The notes beneath the pieces were generated by a model, which saw nothing but the letters and a program-made list of their open reading frames with translations, made no database searches and had not been told where the DNA came from. Below are positions 17,536 to 25,137 of a stretch of DNA of 64,000 nucleotides, in pieces; the first letter of the stretch is position 1, and each line of letters opens with the position of its first letter. Both the position numbers and the translations under genes were made by a program. Source of the stretch: Flammeovirga agarivorans (lineage in GTDB: Bacteria > Bacteroidota > Bacteroidia > Cytophagales > Flammeovirgaceae); contig NZ_JABAIL010000003.1 of the NCBI RefSeq assembly GCF_012641475.1, forward strand, positions 248,001 through 312,000, in the 5' to 3' direction.

Positions 17536-19203
17536 TTAAGACGTTGAATAATGTTGTATTGAAACTGGTAATTGACCTATTGGTGATAACTCCTTCTTAA
17601 AGGCTTTCATAATACTCTTCTGAGCATATGGTGAATCTTGATAGGTAACTAAAATTGATTTGATACGATCATAACCTTTTATTTCATCAAGTCCATAAAC
17701 ATTGCCAAGGTGTAAATAGGTTATTCTTTCGGAAGGTAACTCCAAAAATAGTCTTTCTCTAATCACAGCAGGAATATCAAAATGATTGAACGGTTTGATA
17801 TTAATACCATGAAGGCTGACAATAATATGATCGAACTCTTGTAGAGTATTGATAGTTGTTTGTAGACTTTCAATGGAATCACTTTCTTTCCATTTGAAAA
17901 CAGTTACTCTTAAAGTATCTAAACCATCAACCAAAATGTCTTCTTTCTTTTTCTTGATTTCCTTTAAGTGATGTGCAACATTATCTCTAGTACTTGTTGT
18001 TTTACTTTCAATTTGTAAATTGAGGTAAGCCACTTTTTTAGAAAAGTCGACAGCTAAAGGTTTACCCAATTGTGTTAATGCCTGATCAAATAATTTTTGA
18101 TTTAGTTTTTTGGCTTCGACATCCTCTTGATGCAGTGCAGAAGAATAATTGATTGTGTGTAAATTCTGTAAACCCACCCAACGTTTCATGGCCAGAATTT
18201 TTGTTACAGCATCATCTAGTAGAGAAATTGATAATTTACCAGATGAGATACTATCTAAAATACATTGTACTCCTGCTGCTACATCACAACTGTTTGTAAT
18301 AATATGATTACCCGCTAAAATTGCTTTCAAATCGGCTTCTCCATTTTTATAATGGTTGGTGATGCCTTGCATATCCATCGCGTCTGTAATTAGTAATCCT
18401 TCAAACTGTAACTCCTCTGTTAGAATATCTTTTATAATTTTAGATGAAACAGTGGTCGGCATATTATCTGCATCATCCCAAACAGGAATTTGCAAGTGAG
18501 CAGTCATGATACTACTTAATCCTTCTTCTATTAATTTTTTAAAAGGATACAGTTCGATATGGTGTAACCGTTCATTTGAATGATTCAGTTGTGGTAACTC
18601 TAAATGGGAATCCGTTGCAGTATCACCATGACCTGGAAAATGTTTGGCATTATCTAGAATATTTTCTGATTGCAACCCTTTCATATAGGCTATACCTTTT
18701 CGGGCTACATTTTCTTTATTCTCTCCAAAAGAACGATAATTAATAACTGGATTGGATGGATTATTATTAACATCAACTACAGGGGCTAAAGGAGAAGAGA
18801 CTCCTAACGCCTTACATTGTTGTGCAATCTTTTTACCCATATCATAAATGAGTTGATCATCCTGGATAGCACCTAATGTCATTTGATAAGGAAAAGATAA
18901 ACCATCAGATAATCGCATACCTATTCCCCACTCTGCGTCCATATTTATAAACAGTGGTACTACACTTTTTTGTTGGTATAACTTCGTTAGCTCAATCTGT
19001 TGATCAATGCTACCCTGAAAAAAAGTAAGTCCGCCTAAATGAAAGTTTTCGATCAAAGATAAGATCTCGTTTTTGTGCTCCTCTCCTCTATTCGAAAAAG
19101 CCGCCACTTGAAATAACTGTCCGACTTTTTGTTTTAGGCTCATAGATGATAAGGTCTTTAACACCCAATCATCTGATATATATTTTAAAAACTCTGGTTT
19201 CAT
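17536..19203 (-). CDS. nagZ: Glycoside hydrolase family 3 beta-N-acetylhexosaminidase
   Basis: A 555-residue GH3 protein. The NagZ signature KHFPGHGDTATDSH (residues 187-200) carries the catalytic His-Asp, and the nucleophile Asp274 sits in LLITDAMDMQGI. No signal peptide is seen, so cytoplasmic peptidoglycan recycling (release of GlcNAc from anhydro-muropeptides) is expected. It is longer than E. coli NagZ (about 340); the extra C-terminal domain (from about residue 370) resembles the second GH3 domain. It overlaps the upstream basic-protein gene by one base. Confidence 0.88.
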   Translation of the reverse strand: MKPEFLKYISDDWVLKTLSSMSLKQKVGQLFQVAAFSNRGEEHKNEILSLIENFHLGGLTFFQGSIDQQIELTKLYQQKSVVPLFINMDAEWGIGMRLSDGLSFPYQMTLGAIQDDQLIYDMGKKIAQQCKALGVSSPLAPVVDVNNNPSNPVINYRSFGENKENVARKGIAYMKGLQSENILDNAKHFPGHGDTATDSHLELPQLNHSNERLHHIELYPFKKLIEEGLSSIMTAHLQIPVWDDADNMPTTVSSKIIKDILTEELQFEGLLITDAMDMQGITNHYKNGEADLKAILAGNHIITNSCDVAAGVQCILDSISSGKLSISLLDDAVTKILAMKRWVGLQNLHTINYSSALHQEDVEAKKLNQKLFDQALTQLGKPLAVDFSKKVAYLNLQIESKTTSTRDNVAHHLKEIKKKKEDILVDGLDTLRVTVFKWKESDSIESLQTTINTLQEFDHIIVSLHGINIKPFNHFDIPAVIRERLFLELPSERITYLHLGNVYGLDEIKGYDRIKSILVTYQDSPYAQKSIMKAFKKELSPIGQLPVSIQHYSTS

Positions 19204-19484
19204 TATTTATCAGAAGTTACTTCTTTTAATAGTCTCGCTTTAATTTGTGAGATATAAGATTTAAGCATTTTCTCTTCTACAGGAAAGTTATTTTTTCTTC
19301 TTCTAGTAAGGTAGGCTCTTATTTCTTCACCAAGTCGTTGCTCTAACTTTAGATTAGGTTTCGTTTTTGAAAGACGATCGAATTTCACTGATATTAAATC
19401 TTTACCTTGATTTCTTAATTGATCTGCTTTTGATTTTTTCTTGGGAAGTAATGCCTTTCCTGTTATCTTCTTTTTTCTCAACAT
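19203..19484 (-). CDS. Small basic protein, unknown
   Basis: A 93-residue, very lysine/arginine-rich protein (MLRKKKITGKALLPKKKSK...), predicted mainly helical. No family recognised. It overlaps the start of nagZ by one base and follows the NUDIX gene by 41 bp, so it is in the same operon. The charge suggests RNA, DNA or cell-wall polymer binding (inference). Confidence 0.6.
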   Translation of the reverse strand: MLRKKKITGKALLPKKKSKADQLRNQGKDLISVKFDRLSKTKPNLKLEQRLGEEIRAYLTRRRKNNFPVEEKMLKSYISQIKARLLKEVTSDK

Positions 19485-19525
19485 TTGTGATCTAGGGTTT
19501 ATCTCTTTGGACTAAGTTAATAAAT

Positions 19526-19957
19526 TTAGCTGTGATCTTTCAGATAGAATGAGTTCTTCAAATAGCATTGAATTCCCATTTCACTGGCATCAAAATGAGG
19601 TAATGGTAAATTAGTAGGAGTATACCATCCCCAAGATTCGCATTTGTCTGGTTCCATAATTTTAGGTTCTCCAACGAAGTCTTTAACGAGTAAAATCACA
19701 GAGATATAATGCGTATGAAATTCTTTGTATGTTTTTAGATTGTTGGTTACACTAATTACCTCCGGGTGTTCAATGTGTAAACCGGTTTCTTCTTCCACTT
19801 CTTTTATCGCAGCCTCTTCAAATGTCTCACCATTTTCTAGATGCCCTCCTGGAATTGAATAATAAGGAGCATGGCTCCCTTTTCTCTTTCCTATAAGTAC
19901 CTTACCTTCTTTATTCAGAATAATAACACCAACTCCTACTTTAGGTCTATCCATCAC
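19526..19957 (-). CDS. NUDIX hydrolase
   Basis: A 143-residue protein with the Nudix box GGHLENGETFEEAAIKEVEEETGL (Lys in place of the usual Arg before the catalytic Glu set). It hydrolyses a nucleoside diphosphate derivative; the substrate is not predictable. It is the first gene of the nagZ operon. A 26-bp palindrome at 19996-20021, 39 bp before the ATG, is a likely operator. Confidence 0.88.
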   Translation of the reverse strand: MMDRPKVGVGVIILNKEGKVLIGKRKGSHAPYYSIPGGHLENGETFEEAAIKEVEEETGLHIEHPEVISVTNNLKTYKEFHTHYISVILLVKDFVGEPKIMEPDKCESWGWYTPTNLPLPHFDASEMGIQCYLKNSFYLKDHS

Positions 19958-19995
19958 TTTCTTCTTATAACATTATGAACGATTCCTTAATATTT

Positions 19996-20021
19996 CGATT
20001 TTGGTAAATTTGCCAAAACCG
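19996..20021. promoter_or_regulatory. 26-bp palindrome, copy 1 (CGATTTTGG-N8-CCAAAA-CG type)
   Basis: Left arm CGATTTTGGTAAA and right arm TTTGCCAAAACCG. Near-identical palindromes lie at 38067 and 42852. It sits between the NUDIX-nagZ operon (leftward) and small-RNA copy 1 (rightward), so it could regulate either. It is probably the site of a dimeric regulator. Confidence 0.6.
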
Positions 20022-20099
20022 AATGAATACACAAAACTAAATAGCACTATTTAAATTTTCTTGTATGAACATTCAACTAATGCCATTTTTTTTGATTTT

Positions 20100-20272
20100 T
20101 AAATTTGTGAACTGATCAAAATTGATGCTTCTTGAAATCATCAAAGAAGAATAATCAATAAACAACACATTAACACACGTTGTTTTTAAAGATAAATTAG
20201 TTGGAAGTTTGTTTGTTAGTTTAGTTTATTAAGAGGAAAAGAACCTTCATTTTATGATGGTTCTTTTTATTT
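20100..20272 (+). ncRNA. Duplicated small RNA, copy 1
   Basis: The -7 box TAAATTTG (20100-20107) gives a predicted RNA of about 159 nt. It contains a 7-bp hairpin AAACAAC/GTTGTTT (20160-20185), a 56-nt segment (20188-20243) identical to copy 2 at 21798-21853, and a terminator hairpin (GAACC/GGTTC) followed by T5. The terminator stem differs from copy 2 but is kept by paired changes. It occupies the 419-bp gap between the NUDIX gene and the gene at 20377. Confidence 0.72.
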
Positions 20273-20376
20273 ATATACACATTCATTCTTTGTCAAAAAC
20301 GTTATAACAATTACAAATAACTACTTCGCTAAAGTAAAATTATCGTTAAAGTATAGTGTAGATAAATACTAAAAAG

Positions 20377-20592
20377 ATGAACAGTAAAATCAACAAAACT
20401 TATCAAAGTAATCCTTTTGGAGATCGTGTCATTTACTCTTCTGAGAAAGGAGAAATCGCTTTAGATTACCCTTGCTATTTACAACATTCTAAGTATGAAC
20501 TTAGAAATATAAAAGGAGATGTTATTCAAAAAAATGAAGCCTTTACTAGTATAGAAAAAGCTGAAGCAAGAATCGAAAGGTTGTTATCATAA
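20377..20592 (+). CDS. Small protein, unknown
   Basis: A 71-residue soluble protein (MNSKINKTYQSNPFGDRVIYSS...) with no signal or membrane segment. No family recognised. A strong terminator 25 bp downstream and the clean intergenic flanks support it as a gene. It lies just downstream of small-RNA copy 1 but after that RNA's terminator. Confidence 0.55.
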   Translation: MNSKINKTYQSNPFGDRVIYSSEKGEIALDYPCYLQHSKYELRNIKGDVIQKNEAFTSIEKAEARIERLLS

Positions 20593-20612
20593 GAAGTTAA
20601 TTCATATAAATT

Positions 20613-20646
20613 AAAAAAGCCACATTTAAGGATGTGGCTTTTTTAA
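20613..20646 (+). terminator. Rho-independent terminator
   Basis: AAGCCACAT/ATGTGGCTT stem with a 6-nt loop, A-rich before and T-rich after. It is probably bidirectional with the convergent lipoprotein gene at 20717. Confidence 0.88.
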
Positions 20647-20716
20647 TGAGTATATATTGGAAAAGTACTGTCTAAAAATACAGCAGCTATTACTTCCTCT
20701 AACACTTAATACTCTA

Positions 20717-21037
20717 TTAATATTTAGAGTGTAAATGTTCTAATTGTTGTTCTTGAAGAAGTAATACAAACCTTAGATATTCCATTGTATCTGCCTCTGT
20801 TTTATTATGAATATCATTGAATTTGTTATTAGCTAAGAAACCATTTGTCAACTTTGTAAGATAGACAGAATCCTGTTGTAAGGTTTCTATTGTGATCACA
20901 TCTACTAATGAAGAGATTTCCTCTACATTTTTATCATACTGTGCTTGTAATTCAGCAAGGGATTTTGGTTCTTCTTTCTTTTGGTTACAACCAAATGTTA
21001 ATCCTATTAAAGCAATACCCAGTAGTATCTTTCTCAT
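20717..21037 (-). CDS. Small lipoprotein, unknown
   Basis: A 106-residue protein with a lipobox (IALIGLTFGCNQKKEE), so it is predicted to be lipid-anchored. The mature part is helical and glutamate/glutamine-rich (possible coiled coil). No family recognised. Confidence 0.65.
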   Translation of the reverse strand: MRKILLGIALIGLTFGCNQKKEEPKSLAELQAQYDKNVEEISSLVDVITIETLQQDSVYLTKLTNGFLANNKFNDIHNKTEADTMEYLRFVLLLQEQQLEHLHSKY

Positions 21038-21191
21038 TTTTCGTTTATTAAATTATAATCTCGTATACACCGCAATATAAGTAAAAGATCACCTATGATA
21101 AGCCTATCAGGATTTAATATAGTTTAGCAGAAGATAGATAAGTATAGATTTTTTTATAATTTTACATTTATAAACAAACCCCAATTTTTTT

Positions 21192-21524
21192 ATGAAAGCT
21201 TCGACTATTTTTCTTTTACTTACAATTTTTTCTATTTGTTCGTTTGCTCAGGAAAAAAGAAAACTACTTTATGGTGTTCCTGGCGTCGAAATTATAGCAA
21301 AAGAAGGAAGTGAAATCACCTTTAAAAGCGACTACATCCAACAATCAAAATTTCAAAGAACGTTGGATAATTTTAAACTGCATATCGAACATTACAACAA
21401 GATTCGGTTTGACGAAGACAATTTTGCACAGAACCTTCAATTTGTTTACGAGTTGGAAACAGAGCAAAAGGACTCTATGAACAGAATCATTCTAAGAAAG
21501 ACAAAACAGAAACTTGTTAATTGA
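21192..21524 (+). CDS. Small secreted protein, unknown
   Basis: A 110-residue protein with a signal peptide (MKASTIFLLLTIFSICSFAQ). The mature part of about 90 residues is charged. No family recognised. A terminator follows 20 bp after the stop. Confidence 0.58.
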   Translation: MKASTIFLLLTIFSICSFAQEKRKLLYGVPGVEIIAKEGSEITFKSDYIQQSKFQRTLDNFKLHIEHYNKIRFDEDNFAQNLQFVYELETEQKDSMNRIILRKTKQKLVN

Positions 21525-21544
21525 AAAGATTCTAAAAGAATAAT

Positions 21545-21577
21545 TAAAAGGCATTTGAAGAAATTCAGGTGCCTTTT
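21545..21577 (+). terminator. Rho-independent terminator
   Basis: Stem AAAGGCA/TGCCTTT with an inner TTGAA/TTCA pairing, followed by T5. Confidence 0.8.
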
Positions 21578-21687
21578 TCTATTATAGCAATATAGTGACC
21601 TCATCAGTCATATAAACCTGAATTATAAAAACCCATAACACAATACACTTAATAATTGTACTTTTTTAATTTTATCATATTAAGATT

Positions 21688-21884
21688 TTTGAAATATTCA
21701 TTTCTATCTATGATATATTTGTTGCCATGAAAAAAAAGGTGCTAATTAGTATTATCAAAAAAGAAAGACACAAAAAGCTGATTATAAAGGCTTTTTAAAA
21801 GATAAATTAGTTGGAAGTTTGTTTGTTAGTTTAGTTTATTAAGAGGAAAAGAATCTATGTTTTGCATGGATTCTTTTTTTATTT
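21688..21884 (+). ncRNA. Duplicated small RNA, copy 2
   Basis: The promoter is TTTG (21688-21691), 22 bp, then TATATTTG (21714-21721). The RNA of about 157 nt has a 7-bp hairpin AAAAAGC/GCTTTTT (21772-21796), the 56-nt segment 21798-21853 identical to copy 1, and a terminator hairpin (GAATC/GATTC) with a T-run. A 23-codon ORF (MKKKVLISIIKKERH..., 21727-21798) starts at about the predicted transcript start. It is absent from copy 1, so it is probably fortuitous. Confidence 0.72.
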
Positions 21885-21923
21885 ATATGATTTTAAAATA
21901 TGACTATTATAGTATTTTGGACA

Positions 21924-21950
21924 TAAAAAAAGCATCCATTAATGAATGCT
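21924..21950 (-). terminator. Terminator of the 47-aa gene
   Basis: On the minus strand, AGCATTCA-TTAA-TGGATGCT is followed by seven T. It lies 22 bp after the stop of the small gene at 21972-22115. Confidence 0.8.
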
Positions 21951-21971
21951 ATATATATGAATATGTATTTT

Positions 21972-22115
21972 TTAATTCTTTCTTTGTAATCCTAATTTTC
22001 GTCGAATTTCATCTTGTGATACTCCTTTTCTAATAAGATCACCTAAACTTGTGCCTTTCTTGAAACGTCCTTTAATAGGATGTGAAATAGAGCTTGAGTT
22101 CATAAAATTTTCCAT
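21972..22115 (-). CDS. 47-residue protein with a helix-turn-helix-like core
   Basis: A short ORF (MENFMNSSSISHPIKGRFKK...) whose second half, GDLIRKGVSQDEIRRKLGLQ, reads like a recognition helix-turn-helix (helix, Gly-Val/Ser turn, helix). The protein is basic throughout. A matching hairpin terminator directly downstream on the same strand supports expression. No family recognised. It could be a small DNA- or RNA-binding protein. Confidence 0.5.
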   Translation of the reverse strand: MENFMNSSSISHPIKGRFKKGTSLGDLIRKGVSQDEIRRKLGLQRKN

Positions 22116-22195
22116 TTAGTGTACTTATAAAAACGAAATCGACGAATAAAAAGTTTACTACGGAATATCAATAAGATTTAACAGAGATGAATGAT

Positions 22196-22723
22196 CTAAA
22201 AAATAATATCAGAAATTTTGAGTTGAAAATGAGGTTTATCCACTAGTCTTGTCCATCTTCCGCCCCATTTTAAACCACACTCCTCTCCTAGTTCACCTAC
22301 CCTATTCCAATGTTTGGAATTCCAGTTCAATGCTCCATTTTCTACTGGACATACATCGATCGCCCATCCATAATTATGATACGATAACCCAGGAATAGCA
22401 TTAGTGACAATACCTCCAGGAGCTGTTCGTCCTTGTGCATAAAGCTTTGCTTGAGTATCTAAGTCTCTAAAACCCCTGACCAATCTAATATTGATGCCTT
22501 CTTTCCTTGACTTCTCAATTAAAAGGTTCAGCTTCTTTTCTAATAAAGGATGAATACCATTTGGAGTTGCATACGGCTGACTGCTCACCGTATGGGTCAT
22601 TATCCATACCAATGCAGTTCTACCTTTTACATAGGTCCATTTGGGGGCATATAAATAGGAAGAAAAAATAGTAACCACTAAAATTACTATGGTGAAGGTT
22701 GAATATTTTATGAATGCTTTCAT
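22196..22723 (-). CDS. M15-family peptidoglycan peptidase (L-alanyl-D-glutamate endopeptidase-like)
   Basis: A 175-residue protein with an N-terminal signal or anchor helix (residues 8-25). The M15 zinc motif SYHNYGWAIDV gives His116 and Asp123, with the distal His165 in VDKPHFQL. GFRDLDTQAKLYAQGRT is the substrate-side motif of the CwlK/T5-endolysin subgroup. It is expected to cut peptide stems in the periplasm. It is the last leftward gene before the parAB block. It is a single cell-wall enzyme, with no phage neighbours. Confidence 0.88.
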   Translation of the reverse strand: MKAFIKYSTFTIVILVVTIFSSYLYAPKWTYVKGRTALVWIMTHTVSSQPYATPNGIHPLLEKKLNLLIEKSRKEGINIRLVRGFRDLDTQAKLYAQGRTAPGGIVTNAIPGLSYHNYGWAIDVCPVENGALNWNSKHWNRVGELGEECGLKWGGRWTRLVDKPHFQLKISDIIF

Positions 22724-22785
22724 ATAAAAAATAAAAAGCCACCCTACTCTAGAATATTGCAGGGTGGCTAATTACAAGTAAGGAA

Positions 22786-24162
22786 CTATAGTTGTCTATA
22801 AATTCCTTCTCTCATCATTTGAAGTTCTTTATGTTCTTCAATCATTATATAATGACTTTCATGAACAACTTCTACTTTATGTTCTTTATCTATAGTAATT
22901 ACACCAACTACCATATTTTCTGATTTTACTTGTGCTATAGCTTCTTTTGCAAGATCTACATTTACAACAACATAAAATTTATGACAGAATGTAGCCAATT
23001 CATTTAAAGAAGAAATATACTTTAAATCATCGGCCGTCGATATATATTGATATCCTATGATTAAAGGGAAAATATCTTGGCTATTTAATTTTACAAACTG
23101 AACCGCTTCGATATTCTTACTTTGGCGTACCTCTTTCCCATCTTCAACAAAACGAATATTAAAATCGTTATGCTGCTTAAATGATAATTCATTTAGTTGA
23201 ATGGCATCAAAAGCCTCATCTTGATAACGAAAAGCATAACCTACTTTTCCAATTGCTTTTACGACTCCAGAAGTGTGTAAAAGCGATTGAATTACCTTTG
23301 GGGTTAATGCCGCTTTTGAAGGTTTTGCCTTTACCTTGCTCTTTCCTTTTTCATCTTTTTCAGAAGCTCGAATATCAGTCCAAGCCTTATGGATAGATAA
23401 ATCTCCATCGATCACCGATCTGACAATATTCTCACCGCCTTTTTCGATGATCTTTTTCATCTTAGTCACATTCTTAGTAGAAACACCTGCAATTTTTGCA
23501 GCTTCTTCTGCTCTATTAATTCTGCCACTAGGATCCATATTTAAGGTATCTTTAAAAGCTTGAAGTTCTAATTCGTCTTCACTCTTTTCTTTTACCTCTT
23601 CTTTAACTTTAGCTTTTGCTTCAGTCTGTGTTTTTTGCCCTTTGTTAAACGATTCAACTTGACGTTTCTTTCGTTCTTTTGCTTCAACACCTAAAAATTC
23701 TGTGAGTTGTAGTGCAATGGTAATCTTTTCAGCATCACCGATATTTCTTCGACCTAGTTGGTTTCTAAGCATCCATATTCTCACATCATTATGAGAATTG
23801 AACTTCAACTCTTTACTAGGAACATATTCTAAACCTAATTTGATAGCTGCTTCACATCTATGGTGACCATCTACTACAGTATGAACTACTCTAGCTTTAC
23901 CAGAATCATCTCTTAATGTATGAGTCCAATATAAAATAGGTTCACGTACTCCTTCTTCTTTAATTGATTTCTCAAAATTCTGAGCCTCATCGGCAGTTTG
24001 CTTTCTGATGAGTTCTCTGTATTCTGGTTCAATATGGAAAGATCCAGGAGATTTATAATCTACTTGTGTTAGTTTTTCAGAAGATTCTTTCTCGCGAAGA
24101 GAGGTCATCCCCTGCTTATGTTTTTCTTCTTCTTTCTTTTTAAACTTATCTAAATTGAGCAT
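22786..24162 (-). CDS. parB: ParB/RepB/Spo0J-type partition protein with an unusual C-terminal domain
   Basis: A 458-residue protein. The ParB N-terminal CTP/DNA module has VVDGHHRCEAAIKLG at the GxxRxxA position. A central HTH region follows (RAEEAAKIAGVSTKNVTKMKKIIEKGG). The C-terminal part (about residues 270-458) is not the usual short dimerisation domain. The segment IIGYQYISTADDLKYISSLNELATFCHKFYVVVN resembles, at the level of pattern, MmcB-like PD-(D/E)xK folds, but without the ExK residues. It follows parA by 14 bp in one operon. Confidence 0.85.
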   Translation of the reverse strand: MLNLDKFKKKEEEKHKQGMTSLREKESSEKLTQVDYKSPGSFHIEPEYRELIRKQTADEAQNFEKSIKEEGVREPILYWTHTLRDDSGKARVVHTVVDGHHRCEAAIKLGLEYVPSKELKFNSHNDVRIWMLRNQLGRRNIGDAEKITIALQLTEFLGVEAKERKKRQVESFNKGQKTQTEAKAKVKEEVKEKSEDELELQAFKDTLNMDPSGRINRAEEAAKIAGVSTKNVTKMKKIIEKGGENIVRSVIDGDLSIHKAWTDIRASEKDEKGKSKVKAKPSKAALTPKVIQSLLHTSGVVKAIGKVGYAFRYQDEAFDAIQLNELSFKQHNDFNIRFVEDGKEVRQSKNIEAVQFVKLNSQDIFPLIIGYQYISTADDLKYISSLNELATFCHKFYVVVNVDLAKEAIAQVKSENMVVGVITIDKEHKVEVVHESHYIMIEEHKELQMMREGIYRQL

Positions 24163-24176
24163 GGGCTTTAATCTTA

Positions 24177-25007
24177 TTAATCAATCACGGGTAAAAGCTC
24201 TTTTACTACTGCTTTTACTTCATCAGTTGGATTTAACTGGTCAAAGTTAGTATCTCTTTGGTATCTAATTGCATCCGGTAAGAAAGAATTTAACAAAGTA
24301 AGACCTAAATAACCATTTAGTTCGAAAGGCATCTTTGATTCTTTTACTGTTCTGTTGACACGATTTCTAATACCAATAATTTTAGTTGGCAAATCCAATG
24401 AATCTCTAACATCTGCAATGTTACTGATACTCGAAATAGTTGGCCCCAAAGCTGTTTCATTTAGAGTGATAGGAACAATGACATCAGAATTCGCAATAAT
24501 ACTTGTCAATAAATCAGTAACAGCTACATACCCTGCTGTATCAACAAGGATATAATCATAATTGTACTGATTATCTTCAATTAATTTGCGGTACTTCTCT
24601 GATACAGCGATAGAGTTAGAATCGAAAGCAATTACATCAATGTTATCTACTGAACCATTTTCAGCGTACATCATTAAAGTTTGTTGTGGATCTGTATCAA
24701 TACACAAGACTTTTGCAGTAGGTCTTAATGTGGCAATACCAACAGCAATCTGACGAAGTAAAGAGGACTTAGTGTTTCCTCCTTTTGAGTTAATAAATGA
24801 AATAACTTTCGAAGGCTCTCCCTTGACAATATAATCTAATGGTACCTGAAAGATATCAGAGATCTTAGATAAACCTGAATACGGTATCTCTACTTTACCT
24901 TTTTCCCATTTGATAAGACCTTGAACAGAAATATCGATTAGCTGAGCTAACTCTTTCTGCTGCATATTGTTCTTTTTACGAAGTTTGACGATGTTATCTC
25001 CGATCAT
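24177..25007 (-). CDS. parA: ParA partition ATPase with an N-terminal XRE-type HTH
   Basis: A 276-residue protein. Residues 1-60 form a Cro/C1-type HTH (ELAQLIDISVQGLIKWEKGK). The ParA ATPase follows, with a deviant Walker A at residues 75-82 (KGGNTKSS, where KGGxGKTT is usual) and LCIDTDPQQTLM as Walker A'. The loss of the second glycine is notable. The HTH suggests autoregulation, as in type Ia ParA proteins. Its promoter (25038-25068) overlaps an iteron-like sequence. ParA and ParB should segregate this replicon. Confidence 0.87.
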   Translation of the reverse strand: MIGDNIVKLRKKNNMQQKELAQLIDISVQGLIKWEKGKVEIPYSGLSKISDIFQVPLDYIVKGEPSKVISFINSKGGNTKSSLLRQIAVGIATLRPTAKVLCIDTDPQQTLMMYAENGSVDNIDVIAFDSNSIAVSEKYRKLIEDNQYNYDYILVDTAGYVAVTDLLTSIIANSDVIVPITLNETALGPTISSISNIADVRDSLDLPTKIIGIRNRVNRTVKESKMPFELNGYLGLTLLNSFLPDAIRYQRDTNFDQLNPTDEVKAVVKELLPVID

Positions 25008-25027
25008 TGTCTTAAAAGTTATATTAT

Positions 25028-25068
25028 TGTATAGTTACAAAGCTATATATTTTGTAAATATGGTACAA
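25028..25068 (-). promoter_or_regulatory. parAB promoter overlapping an iteron-like site
   Basis: On the minus strand, TTG (25066-25068), 20 bp, then TAGCTTTG (25038-25045) match the Bacteroidota -33/-7 consensus well. The -7 box overlaps TGTATAGTTAC (25029-25039 on plus), which resembles the iteron's first half. The initiator or an HTH-ParA may therefore occupy the promoter. Confidence 0.68.
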
Positions 25069-25137
25069 GTATTCCATAAAAATTATACTAAAGATTAACT
25101 TAAATAATTAATTATGTATCAAAATTCCTTGAAATGT

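Noticed and set aside
19996-20021. Sigma-54 promoter within the TTGGCAAATTTGCC palindrome
   Set aside because: GG and GC are separated by only 7 bp instead of 10, and the symmetry points to a dimeric regulator.
21727-21798. 23-codon ORF in small-RNA copy 2
   Set aside because: It would start at about the predicted transcript start, ends where the conserved core begins, and has no counterpart in copy 1. Probably fortuitous, kept only as a note.
22196-22723. Phage endolysin indicating a prophage
   Set aside because: The M15 peptidase has an N-terminal membrane or signal segment and no holin, tail or integrase genes nearby; ordinary cell-wall enzyme.
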